From Apoderus coryli (lineage: Eukaryota > Arthropoda > Insecta > Coleoptera > Attelabidae): DNA of 64,000 nucleotides. Of the stretch, positions 21,601-33,600 are shown in pieces. The number at the start of each line of letters is the position of its first letter. Within the stretch, counting starts at the first letter, position 1. The translations under genes were made by a program, and so were the position numbers. The stretch lies in contig OU452198.1 in NCBI GenBank assembly GCA_911728435.2, positions 15,844,001-15,908,000 of the forward strand, read 5' to 3'. Under the pieces are notes generated by a model, which had not been told where the DNA came from, did no database searches, and saw only the letters and a program-made list of their open reading frames with translations.

Positions 21601-24600
21601 TAATCGGTTAATATCTACAGCAGCTGAAAACCCACAAACGCGACAATCACTCCCCCTAAAATGCGTAACTTCCTTAATAAGTGGGTTTTCAGAATGAATA
21701 AAAAACCAAATTGCTCAGAAAAGATCAATTTTTAATTTGCCATTACCGAAGAATTTTTACTTGCATTCAAAAACGGGAAAAAAGATGTGTTGTCAAATTA
21801 CCGTCCTGTGTCGGTCCTGTCTTTTCGAAAATTGTAGAAATATGTTTCAAGAAAAGGCTTTGCAGTTTTTTGGATAGGTTCAATATATAAATGACAGTCA
21901 GTACGGCTTCGTCAGGTCGAGTGACACGGAAATAGCGGCTATTGATCTTATTTCAGAGATACATTGCGGCGTTCCTCAAGGATCTGTCATTAGTCCTATA
22001 CTGTTTAACATATAAATTCCATCTTCGAGCTTGATTTGGTCGGCAAAATCAGACTATATACAGATGATACAACTCTTATATATTTTGGCAAAGATGAAAA
22101 CAAAATTAAACAGAACATATCCTGTGATCTTAAAACAATTAGTAAGTGGTTACAAAAGCACAAGTTAACTTTGAATATTGAGAAATCTTCATACATGTTT
22201 ATAGCAAAAAGGAGGGACATTAAATTTTGTTCAAGTATTAGATCTGAATGTGGAGAATTAGTTTATAAAAATACAATTAAATATTTGGGTCTACTTGTTA
22301 TGTTTAGAACATTCCATATATTGTATTATTATTACGGACATGATTATTGTTAAGTTTCCGTCAGATTGATAGTTAATAAAGATTTTCAAGAAATAGTTTT
22401 CTAAATAATTAATCCATAAATAAACCACTTAAGAATATATTTACATGGTCCTTCGAGTAAAACAGATCTAAAATTTGGATAATAGTTCTATAAAGTTGGA
22501 AAATTGGTAAATAAATAATTTTGAAAAATAAAAAAAAATTTGACAAAAAATGTCATCTATAAACGAATTATCAGATTGTATTGGATTTGCTGATCAAGTA
22601 AAAGAGAAAACCCCTTCAAAGGTAAATGGAGATGAAAATGAGAAATTGAATAATAATCCTCCAGTTGAAGGAAGAAACACGAGATCAGTATCATCAATTG
22701 CAACGAATAGATCGAAAAACAGACAGTTAATGGAATTACAATTAGAGAAAATTAAGATACTCGCTATAATAGAAGAAAAACAAGCTGAAATAGAAAACCA
22801 ACGTCTTGAGAGAGAAAAGAAAATATTGGAGTTAGAAATGCAGTGTAAATTTAGTGATCTTGGAAGCAAGTATGGTAGTGAAATTGGTGGTAAAGAAATA
22901 CAAGTTGACGAACCAAATATATCAAATATTATTGAAGAAAGACCACAAGAAAAGGTAAAACATTGGATTTGCCAGAATGAAAACGATTTTGAGGCTTTTT
23001 CTAGAAACAAAAATATAGAAGAACATGCATATATGAAAAATGTTTTTTTGAGGCGTTCATGTGATAATGATCTACCATTATTTTCTGGAGATCCAGAGGA
23101 ATGGCCTCTCTTTTATTCCCAATTTAAGAGAACATGTAAGTTTTCAGATGAAGAAAATATTATACGTATTCAAAGATGTCTACGGGGAAAAGCGAGAGAT
23201 ACTGTAAAACCAATAACATTTATTGTATTATTATTATTATGGACATGATTATTGTTAAGTTTCCGTCAGATTGATAGTTAATAAAGATTTTCAAGAAATA
23301 GTTTTCTAAATAATTAATCCATAAATAAACCACTTAAGAGTATATTTACACTGCTAATTGATGAATCTTTATCTTGGAATAAACATATTGAACATGTTAA
23401 AAAGAGAATAGCCCCGTGCATAGGATGTTTATATAGAATATCTTACTATATGAAAACATAAAACGCCAATTATATTTCGCACATGTTTACTCGCACTTGC
23501 ATTATTTAATTACAGTTTGGCGAACAGCAGCAGGTAATGTGTACTTAAATAGTATAAAACTACTTCAAAATAAGTGCTTAAAAATTGTATTTAGTCTACC
23601 ACGACTGTATTCAACAAAAAGATTATACAGGGTGGTCCAACTTTTACCTGCATAAATTTTAGAATCGATAGATAATTGACAAATAATGTGAGTTTGGTTA
23701 ATAAACTATGTGCCAAAAATGCTTCGTTACAAAGTTACAGGGTGTTGAAATTTAAGAAACAAATTCGAATTTGATTAATATCTTTATAACCAATTGAGAT
23801 ATTTCAGTGAAATTTGGCTAGTGTCGAGAAGTACTCTAGCTTAATTTTTTTATGTAATAATATTATTTTTATTTCCAGCAGTGGCGTGCGTACGGCTACC
23901 GATTGCTATATTTTTAATGAAAAAACCGATACGCCACTGGTTTTCTCAAAATAAAAATTATATCTGCAATTCTTATTCAATTTGAAAAAAAAAAGTACTC
24001 TTGGCTTTTTTTTGTATGACGCAACATTTTCGAGTCAAAAAATAAAAATCGTCTAAAGCAAATGTATTGAAAATCAACATAAAAATAACATATCATTACA
24101 CGTTTTAACAGATTTTACAGTTTTTTTTACAGAAACTGTTCAAAATGACTATCGTCATTGTCAATACACAATTGGCATCTTCTGGTGATGCTGTTAATTG
24201 CTGCCGATATAATGTGATTATTACGATGCAACTCATCACAAGCTTCTTGAATTTTTAAGACTAATTCTTCGCGTTTTCTGACCGGCACTTTTTCTTTTAG
24301 ATATCCGCAAATAAAGAAATCAAGTGGAGTCAAGACAGCGACCTTGAGGGCCAAGATATAGGTCCCTCATGATTATTTTCGACTTCTCCAGGGAAATCCA
24401 TTGATTTCCGTAATGCTCTGTTGTCTAGTTTCTCACATTCCGCCCGAAATGTGCGGGTGCTCCATCCATTTAAAACCAACCATTCGCACGTAAATGAAGT
24501 GGCACGTCATCCATTAAATCATTTAAATTATTCTGTAAAAAGTCCAAAAATAATTGTGCGGGAGCCTAGCTGGTAAAAAGAATGGTCCGAGGAGATTATT

Positions 24601-27600
24601 GGATATTACTCCTAGCCACACGTTCACAGTGAATTGGTGTTGAAACTTTCTCGCTCGCACTTCGTATGGATTGTGTTGTGACCAAATATGAAAGTTGTGG
24701 TAATTCGTTATACCAGTTCTTGTAAATGAAACCTCATCAGTCCAGCAAACCTTATGCAGGATATCTCTATCTACTTGAACTTTATTCAATAACCATTTGC
24801 AGTAGTTATGCCTTTTAACATAGTCCTCAGGCAATAAATCTTGCACAGCCCTAAAATGGTAAGCCTTTCTACCATCTTTATGAAGTGACTTGAGAATTTT
24901 TTTACTCGAAAATGTTGCGTCATACGAAAAAAATCCAAGAGTACTTTTTTTTTTTAAATTGAACAAGAATTGCAGATATAATTTTCATTTTGAGATAAAC
25001 CAGTGGCGTATCTGTTTTTTCATTAAAAATGTCGCAATCGGTAGCCGTACGCACGCCACTGGTGGAAATAAAAAAAAAATTATTACATGGAAATATGAAG
25101 CTAGATTACCTCTCCACACGTGCCAAATTTAATGGAAATATCTCAATTGGTTATAAAGATATTAATAAAATTCGAATTTTTTTCTTAAATTTCAACACCC
25201 TGTAACTTTGTAACGAAGCATTTTTCGCACAAAGTTTATTAACTAGACTCACATTATTTGTCGATTATCTATCGATTCTGAAATTTATGCAGGTAAAAGT
25301 TGGACCACCCTGTATAGTGAATATTTATTACTTAGCTTGCGAAATATATACAATTTCAAAATATGTTTGTATATTTATTATATCTTAACAAGGGAAAGAA
25401 AATCTCCAACTTCTTTGATGTATGTATGTACCTAATTTATATAGTTGCTGTCGTTGAAATTGGACTCGAGTTTATACCTATTTGGAGGCTGTTTCCATTT
25501 CTTTTGTTTTGTTCATTATTTTAGAGATAGCCATTTCTTCTGTAATACTTTGTTACGTTGTATAGAATAAGTAAATATACTTTGATTCCTACTATAAGTT
25601 TGTAATTCTTCTTGAAGTCAATAAAGTTTTCTTTAAATTTAAAGAAAATTAAAATCACTCCACAGATTGCTCCAAAAATTAACCAAAAAAACATAACTTT
25701 CTTTTTCCTCTGTATATGACATAAGAACCTATTTCTTGAAATAAATCAACTATAGGTTATACCTATTGTCCTAGAGACAAGCTACATTTCTAAAAAAATC
25801 ATATCAATACGTCACAGGGTTCAAGAGAAAATCGATGTTAAACCTAGAGTAAATGTTGATCGTTCAGCTAATTTTGCCCGTGTCTGTATAAAAAATAAAT
25901 AAATATAATTAAAACTAAATACAAAATATACATAGTAATACCAAAAAAGATATACACAAAAACATTCAACGAAAATCAAAGTTTTCAGGGCAAAATAGGG
26001 GTGAGTTAAGCGCGGCATTACTACATTACATTATTTTACTTTAGCAAATTGAACTTACCTATATATAAAATCATCGTAATGAAAACTATAAGACCAAACC
26101 ATGCATTGAAAGCCGTACAAAAATACACTATAGCCACAACGATATCAGCTATTGTTGGAAAAATTGAAAACAGTATGTAATTCAACAAATTATTTATACT
26201 ATCAGTGCCTCTATCCATTACTCGTAACACTTCACCCGTTTTTCTAGCAAGATGCCATCGAAGTGATAGACTATGTAAATGTCTAAACAGCTCTACCTAA
26301 ACAGATATATACAAATCAATTAGAATAATAACTGCGATTACTTTTAGGTGATTTTATTTCACTAGTACAGCTTAGGATTTTTGAGGGGGCTAAGAAAAAA
26401 TAATTCAGTAAGACTGAAATCGTGAAATTGCGATTTACATAATATAATAATAAAAATACCAATAGTAAACTTATTTATTTGGCTAACTCAGCCCTATGAG
26501 TCATTGAAACATAACCTTCGTAATAAAAACTAACCAAAGATAAAATATAGTACATAAAACATTATTATGGAATATTAAGAAAATAAAAATAATTAATATA
26601 ACATAATAAAAGTACATACTAAAAAAATAAATACTAAATAAGATATAACAAATTTCTTGTATTATCACAATTAATTTTTCACAGGAATCTTCAACGTTTT
26701 ATAGGCACCTCTTCAGGATAGAATGACATAATTTACAAAAAATTCAGCTTACGACAATTTAAAACATTCAACATATCAATAACTATTAAAAAAAATCGGT
26801 TGTGTCGCCCCAAAACTTTCCCGACAAGATATAATACAATGAAAAATATATGACTTGCGTATTATTTTCAGTACTCATATTTCCAATAAACTAACGTAAC
26901 AAACTAACTACTTTATTCAAAAATTAGAAAAAAAAATATTGCCAGAGCTGGGAATCGAACTCAGAACCTTCGGCATGCGAAGCGCACGCTCCCTCATTGA
27001 CGCCAAAACACCTTTATCATATTACTTTGTTATATTCTCTAACAGTTCCAACTACCCAACTGGTGAAATTTTAAACGCAATTTTCTCTAGAACTATGGGG
27101 GCAAATATCAAAAGTAACCTATCGCTGTAAATCAGATAAAAAATGCTTTAAAATGATGTATCAATCGACCCCTGCTGCGATTTGACAATTTGGCGGTTGT
27201 GTCCACAGGGCTAAAGCGATTTCAACCAAAAACTAATAAGTTCACCCTAAGACTCCCCATCAAAATCAAAATTTGACTCAATTGGTTGAAGCGTTTAGGC
27301 GCTATCGTGGAAGAATACATACAGACTTCCATCTGGAAATGGTCTTAATCATCTTCACAATGGTTATATCCATCTTTATCTCAAAATTTTTTTAGCGCGT
27401 TCACAATACTTTCCCTATGAGTCGGGAAAGTAAAATGCAATATCAATAGTTAGCCACCCGCACTAGAAACTCGTCACTAAGATAAAATATGTTTGTATCC
27501 AAACAGTGTGTGCGCCCATCAGGGTTGCTACTAAAACTGGAATATTCACGTCTGGATTTGGTCGGCAAATTTATGTTTTAGTGAGCTGTAGAAATTCTAG

Positions 27601-30600
27601 TAGAATCAGAATTTTTATTAAACAACCTTCTTCTATGATGTCGGTGCAGTCGTAACTCGTTCGGACGAGGAAAACTATAACCCATAAATCACCATATAAT
27701 TTAGTTCAGCATGGAGCTGCTAGATGGCGGCACGTTACAGTCTCCGTCTCTTTCGATTTTGCAAGAGAATCTGGGGAATCACCGTGCGTATTGTAAATTG
27801 TGTGTGCATATTTTGGTTTTTCCACTATTATTATTATCATTCGTTACGCTGCGCTGTTTTAGCTAGCTGAGTCAAATATTTTACAAGTAATTACTACAAA
27901 AGCTAAGACTCACAATTCAAGAATTAATCAAATTAGTGGATATAATGCTGAGATTGTTTTCGTCTCGCTGGAAATTTACGGCGTAAGGTTCTTTATTGAT
28001 ATAAATCATTTCCACCTGAAGGTTCTTTATGTTAGACTTCCAAAATGTTGAGGTTATCAAAAATTAAAATTATGCCCGGTGTTACAATGATGTTATGCCA
28101 CAGCTGCGGAATTCTTTTGGTACCTACAATCCAAACGATGTTGGAGTAACCGATCGTTAATATAATTTGTTGGTCTTCCATCGCATTAAGGACTGTTTAT
28201 TTGATATATTACATCATAGATAGTTGCCCTAAGTGGTTTGCTAATATATTTTTGGGCCTTGGGGGGTCCCTTGGATTTCAACTACGTAGCGTTTTGTTCA
28301 AATTATAATAAATTAAAATTTTAGTACACAGCCTATTTGTTGTTAAATGGGCAATAAATATGGAGCAATCAACACTAATGGTAGCTAGTTTTGTAAATTT
28401 CTCTGCAAGCCGTGACAACATTTAAGGAAGGACAGAGTCTCTAAATATTCACCTCAACTTCTCTAGTGGTATATTGCTGTATTCTGATCCACAGAAATGA
28501 TCTTAGATTATTCAGTAGACCCATTCCACCAGTCCCTCCACCTTGAAGAAATTTGAAACCAACATACATTAGAATCCAATCCCATCGAAACACCATTTCT
28601 TGACCCTTTTGTGGTGTCTCCAATGAGTCAACTGTAAAATTAATTAGTGGTCAATGAATATAATTTAATTAAACATTAAAATACATTGTTGAAATTTAGG
28701 GTAACTTACCTATTAATTTAAAATAAATAGGAACATATAAGTTAACTACCCTGCCAGCTGCCAATAGTACAAAACAAAACAGCACACGGAATTGAAGTAA
28801 AACATCTTTTTTTGGCCATAAAAATGGTAAAAGTGTCCTAATTTTTTTCCAGAAATTTTTCCAGGTTGATTGATTGTCATTATTTTCCTGTAATGCAAAT
28901 TAAATATTTAATATACATATAAGTACACGATAGAAATATATATGGTACCTAATTTTAACATTATAATCCAACTTATCGCTTGAGAATGTTAAAATTCGTA
29001 AAAAAAAAACAATGTTTAAGTATTTATCATATAATGTTATTATAAAGTTATTAAAACTTGCGTCTTATTTATCATAGCGTGTTTCTAGTTTCTCTGTTCG
29101 TGAGTGAAGTAAATAGCTAATATTTGCTAAACTCATGATAATATTTCCTATGTTTGGAACTTATAGTACATTTTAATAAGTAAAAGCCATAATAAAATCG
29201 GCCAATAATCATGTTCATCAATTTTCGTTTCTTCTTTCTTTATCATTTGCTTAGTTAGAAAAATATTCACTATTGAAAACTAAAATTATTTAAATATTAA
29301 ATAACTTATCAGCAGGTATCTAAACTTCTGAAAATATAATTGTTTATAACTGTAACATAATAAAACTGATATTGGTAATTCTTTTTCGAAGACTAGAATT
29401 ACAATTCCTCATTATATCCTCCTTGGGAAGCCACAAAGCTATCTATAGCTGGAATGGGCTTCAGCTGGTTGTTCTTGATGGTTGGTCTCGTACGTATGTT
29501 TCTTTTGCGAAGTGTTTCAATATCCTCTCAATTGACTATTTGAGGCTCTTTGTAGAAATCAGCATGTCATTCTTGCCTTTATTGGCTTTGAAGAGAGTAC
29601 ATGCTGTGGCGTTTAGTAGCCTTTTTGTACTCAAACAACCAACTCACCCGTTATTCCAAAAACATCATCATTGGGTTTCAATTCCACCCCAATTCCTTTT
29701 AATGAACGGAAGTTTGGCGGTTATTATTCAATTCATGATGATTGATGAGGCGGCCTTGGGTTGACCACTACTTGAGACAAGAAATGCTAACTACAGAGAA
29801 GCCTTGGCCCAGACAGCTGCAAACCGCGCATGTGTGCTTTGAGGCGTACTCAAGAATGGTGATACTCATCAATGCTTGGGCCATGAATGAAAACTGTTTG
29901 GAAAAACACCAGTTAGAATTATTTTTAATAACTTTAAACCTTCAAACCGAAAAATTATCCTGATCACTGATCACATTAAACGTTAATATAACTAGAATTC
30001 TCACTAAAAAACCAAATGTTACTAAAGAGAGTTTGGGTAAGCTTTGCTTCGTCGAGAATCCACGAAAATTGCACTAATTATATCGCGGCAAGTCCAGCCG
30101 GAGTATTATAGATACTTTTCAGTACTTAAACAAAGAGTTCATCACACCCTTTACCCTGTATAATGTGGTATTCAAAATAATAATAACATGAAAGGTTATA
30201 AAAAACTGACATTCACATCATACCTTGAACTGTAATTGAACAGAGATATTCCTAAATGAGACATTCTTCCTGGTTTTCTTTGAGGCATTCGCCGAAACAA
30301 CTTTTTCTGCCATTGCACTCAAATATTCTTATTTTACTATTATCATGTATTATATTTAACACATAATATCACAATGAAAAACGATAACTAAACTATTTCT
30401 TGTTTAAGAATAAACAAAATGACATGTTAAATAATATTTATGTCATTCAATATTTTCATTGAAAAAGATAATTCAATGTGAATAAAATAATTATCATTTA
30501 AATAATTTATTATCAGCTTTAAAGAGATTGTAAAGAGTTTTTATTTTACAATTTGAATGCAATGTGGTTAAAAATAAAACTCTGCATTACATAATTGTGC

Positions 30601-33600
30601 GACATTTATTGAAATACTATGCGAAAATAACTTTATTCTAGAAACAATATAGACTTCGTGAATCAGACGTTGTTGGAATATGGAATCACCCAATCCACTC
30701 ACGTCACATTGTTACAAATACAATAATAGATTGTCAAATAAATTAATAGATTGTCAAGTTAGTTTTTTATAGTTATCGTTAATAAAAGTTAATATCTAGT
30801 TTTATAGTTGTATATAATTTGTAAAATATCCATAAACAAGTCTCTGCTGCATCAGGTTATGGGCCCAGAAATCAAACATTGATTTCACAGAAACATTTGC
30901 ACCTGTTGTAAAACTTAGTTCGATTAGATTTTTAGTCGCAATGTCTGTTGAAGAAGACATGAAAATTCATCAAATGGACGTAACGACAGCATATTTAAAT
31001 GGAGAATTAGAAGAAATATTTATGGAAATACCTTATAAATTAGAAAATTATTTACATGAAATTCTGTTAGAAGAGAGTCTAAATGAAGACAAAGAATTGT
31101 TCGAAAAAACAAGAAAAATGTTAGAAGATTTAAAAAGAGGGAGAAATGAGAAAGCATGTTTATTAAAGAAAGCGTTATATGGGATAAAACAAGCTGGACG
31201 CCAATGGTACAAGAAGCTTGACGAAACTTTAAAAAAATTAGGTTTTAAATCTTCAACAGCAGATCCTTGTATGTACTTATATACGAAAGGAGGAGCAAAA
31301 AGAGAAAGCATGTTTATTAAAGAAAGCGTTATATGGGATAAAACAAGCTGGACGCCAATGGTACAAGAAGCTTGACGAAACTTTAAAAAAATTAGGTTTT
31401 AAATCTTCAACAGCAGATCCTTGTATGTACTTATATACGAAAGGAGGAGCAAAAATAATACTCGCTGTATATGTTGATGATATATTAATTGCTTCGAAAT
31501 CTATGAATGCAATTCGAGATTGTAAAATAGCAAGTACACCAATTATACCTGGAATAAAATTAACAAAAAATTCAAATAGTGGGCAAGATTTACCATATCA
31601 AAATTTAATTGGTGCACTCATGTATTTATCTGTAGGGACCAGGCCGGATATAAGTTTTGCAGTAAGCTATTTAAGTCAATTTAATTCATGTTACGGTAGT
31701 GAACATTGGATTGCTGCAAAAAGAGTTCTTCGATATTTACAAGAAACAAAAGATATTAGTTTATATTATTCAAGATGTAATGATGAAATTTATGGTTTAA
31801 CTGATTGGGCAAATTGTACAATCGACAGAAGATCATATACTGGCTATGTATTTAAGTATGCAAACGCAGCAATTAGTTGGGAAGCACGAAAGCAACGAAC
31901 AGTCGCACTCTCAACTGCAGAAAGTGAATATATGGCATTAACTGATTCTGCAAAAGAAGCCCTTCATCTGAAAAAATTAGCGAATGATTTGGGTATTAAT
32001 CAAGAAAAGATTATTATCTATAACGATAATCAAGCTGCAAAAATATTAGCTGTTAATCCAACAGTTAATTCAAAATCCAAACACATCGATATAAGACGAC
32101 ATTTTATCCGAAAAACTGTTGAAAGTGGTAGTATAGAAATTATGTATCGGAGAACCGAAGATATGGAAGCTGATATATTTACTAAAGCTCTATCTGGACC
32201 GAAACATAAGTATTTAAGTTCGCTGTTAGGACTTCATCCACAGTGACGTTCGTGAGGAGGAGTGTTGGAATATGGAATCACCCAATCCACTCACGTCACA
32301 TTGTTACAAATACAATAATAGATTGTCAAATAAATTAATAGATTGTCAAGTTAGTTTTTTATAGTTATCGTTAATAAAAGTTAATATCTAGTTTTATAGT
32401 TGTATATAATTTGTAAAATATCCATAAACAAGTCTCTGCTGCATCAGACGTAAGTTATGGTGAGTTTACACATGCATGGATTTAGTGGCGCCAATAAAAA
32501 TTGGCGCGCCAGTAAATTAAATTACCATGTGTAAACATCAACTTGCATGCATAGACCAAAAAAGTTTGCATCATTCTGAAATTACTGGCGCCAGTGGTGA
32601 AAAATTCCTATCGAAATTCAAAACTTGCAAATGTAAACAAGTGCTTGCACGTTGGACGTCGGCATCTACTCGCCACTTTTAGTTTGGTTTCGGGTTTTGT
32701 TGATTGTGATTGGAGTTTCATAGTCTAATAAACAATATACTAGTCCCCGCACTTGAACATATGGAGCCGTTTTGCCGCTGGTATTTAGCCCCTTCCCCGA
32801 CCCTCTCTCGTCTAGAATTCTGGTGCACCGGTCGCCTAGAATTTCTTTTCGTTATCTACAATACACAGTCGACCAAGTAAGCGTAGGGATTTAAATAACA
32901 GTAAAGCAAGTTTTCACTCGTTCGCTACTCTCCTTTTCTCTATTATCTCACTCGTATTCGTACAGTTTATTTGTGCTGGACCTACAAGTCGTAAAATCGG
33001 CGGCACGCTTTAGATCGCAATATAACAAAGGATTTACTTACAGTTCGGGGACTATTATATTATTTATTAGACTATGGTAGTTTATTTAATTTATTATGGC
33101 TAAAAAAAAGTGGTCAGCAGAAGTGACAATCAAATTTCTTGAAGGGCATGAATCTTACCCGTGTTTATGGAATGTACATAGCAGTTCTTATAAAAATAAA
33201 GGTCTTGAAAACGCTTATCAAAAACTTCTGTAATTATTTTATCTTTTTTTCTATTTAAAGTTTAGCGATTATTTTACAGGTTTCAGAAAGTTCACTCGAC
33301 CGTGAAAAACACTTTAAAATGAAAATGGCGAGCCAGTTTCGTTGGTTTTTGAACAATATGTGTAAACCTTTACTGGCGTGCAAATAGAACTGGCGCGACA
33401 ACTGGCGCCACTATACCAACAACAAATTTTGTTTAGTGTCCATGCCTTTTGTTGTTGCGGATGATATAACTTTCATTTTTTTTTTAATGAAAAACAGAAA
33501 AACTGTCATACATTTTTTTGATAATACGAATATGTCCTTCAATTTTTACACAAAACACTGGAATGAAACAGTAGAAAGCTTATAAAGACCTCATATTTAT

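Larger units (their letters stand above)
22296..23350 (+). mobile_element. Internally deleted BEL/Pao LTR retrotransposon
   Basis: The 5' LTR at 22296-22445 starts TGTTATG and ends TTTACA. It is followed at once by TGGTCCTTCGAGT, a primer-binding-site-like sequence. A partial gag follows, then a 3' LTR that lacks its first part (about 23221-23350, ending TTTACA). CTACT (22291-22295) and CTGCT (23351-23355) flank it, a 5-bp target duplication with one change. PR, RT, RNase H and integrase are missing. It interrupts the RT of a non-LTR element exactly between KYLGLL and its continuation. Confidence 0.83.
21770..25480 (+). mobile_element. CR1/Jockey-like non-LTR element split by BEL and mariner insertions
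   Basis: RT pieces: [16 protein letters not shown] (about 21780), [31 protein letters not shown] (about 21970), [10 protein letters not shown] and [13 protein letters not shown] (22036-22290). After an insertion come [20 protein letters not shown] (23351 on) and [20 protein letters not shown] (to 23627), with a short continuation after 25315. Frame breaks show it is dead. It was hit twice: by the BEL/Pao element (22296-23350) and by a mariner (23628-25312). It sits in the ABCB6 intron between exons 6 and 7. Confidence 0.78.
30671..32446 (+). mobile_element. Copia-type LTR retrotransposon, young but internally deleted
   Basis: The LTRs at 30671-30854 and 32263-32446 (184 bp, TGTTGGAA...GCATCA) look identical. 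A perfect 5-bp target duplication GACGT flanks them (30666-70, 32447-51). GGTTATGGGCCCAG follows the 5' LTR, as in the Copia group, where it pairs with an internal part of initiator tRNA-Met. Only parts of RT and RNase H remain between the LTRs; gag, protease and integrase are gone. It sits in the large ABCB6 intron. Confidence 0.93.
32465..33415. mobile_element. Palindrome-ended element with MADF gene fragment (Harbinger-like candidate)
   Basis: The ends carry related inverted boxes: TAGTGGCGCCAA...GGCGCGCCAGTAAA on the left, and on the right the reverse complements of TAGTGGCGCCAGTTG and CACGCCAGTAAAG, plus GTTTACACAT in both orientations. The interior encodes a MADF-type DNA-binding N-terminus (33096). 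Such Myb/SANT/MADF partners are usual in PIF/Harbinger transposons. No transposase is visible and exact ends and target duplication are unclear. Confidence 0.5.

Noticed and set aside
26690..26760. CTGAAGA-containing stretch (minus strand) considered as another hammerhead
   Set aside because: The second core GAAA is missing (TAAAAC instead) and stem II does not pair convincingly.
26942..27008. A functional tRNA-Ala gene
   Set aside because: The B box and T-arm are good but the acceptor stem has no 5' partner strand and it lies inside a dispersed repeat.
29372..29963. Two plus-strand ORFs (130 and 73 codons) as host exons
   Set aside because: No recognisable domain, no consistent splice signals and opposite strand to the surrounding gene.
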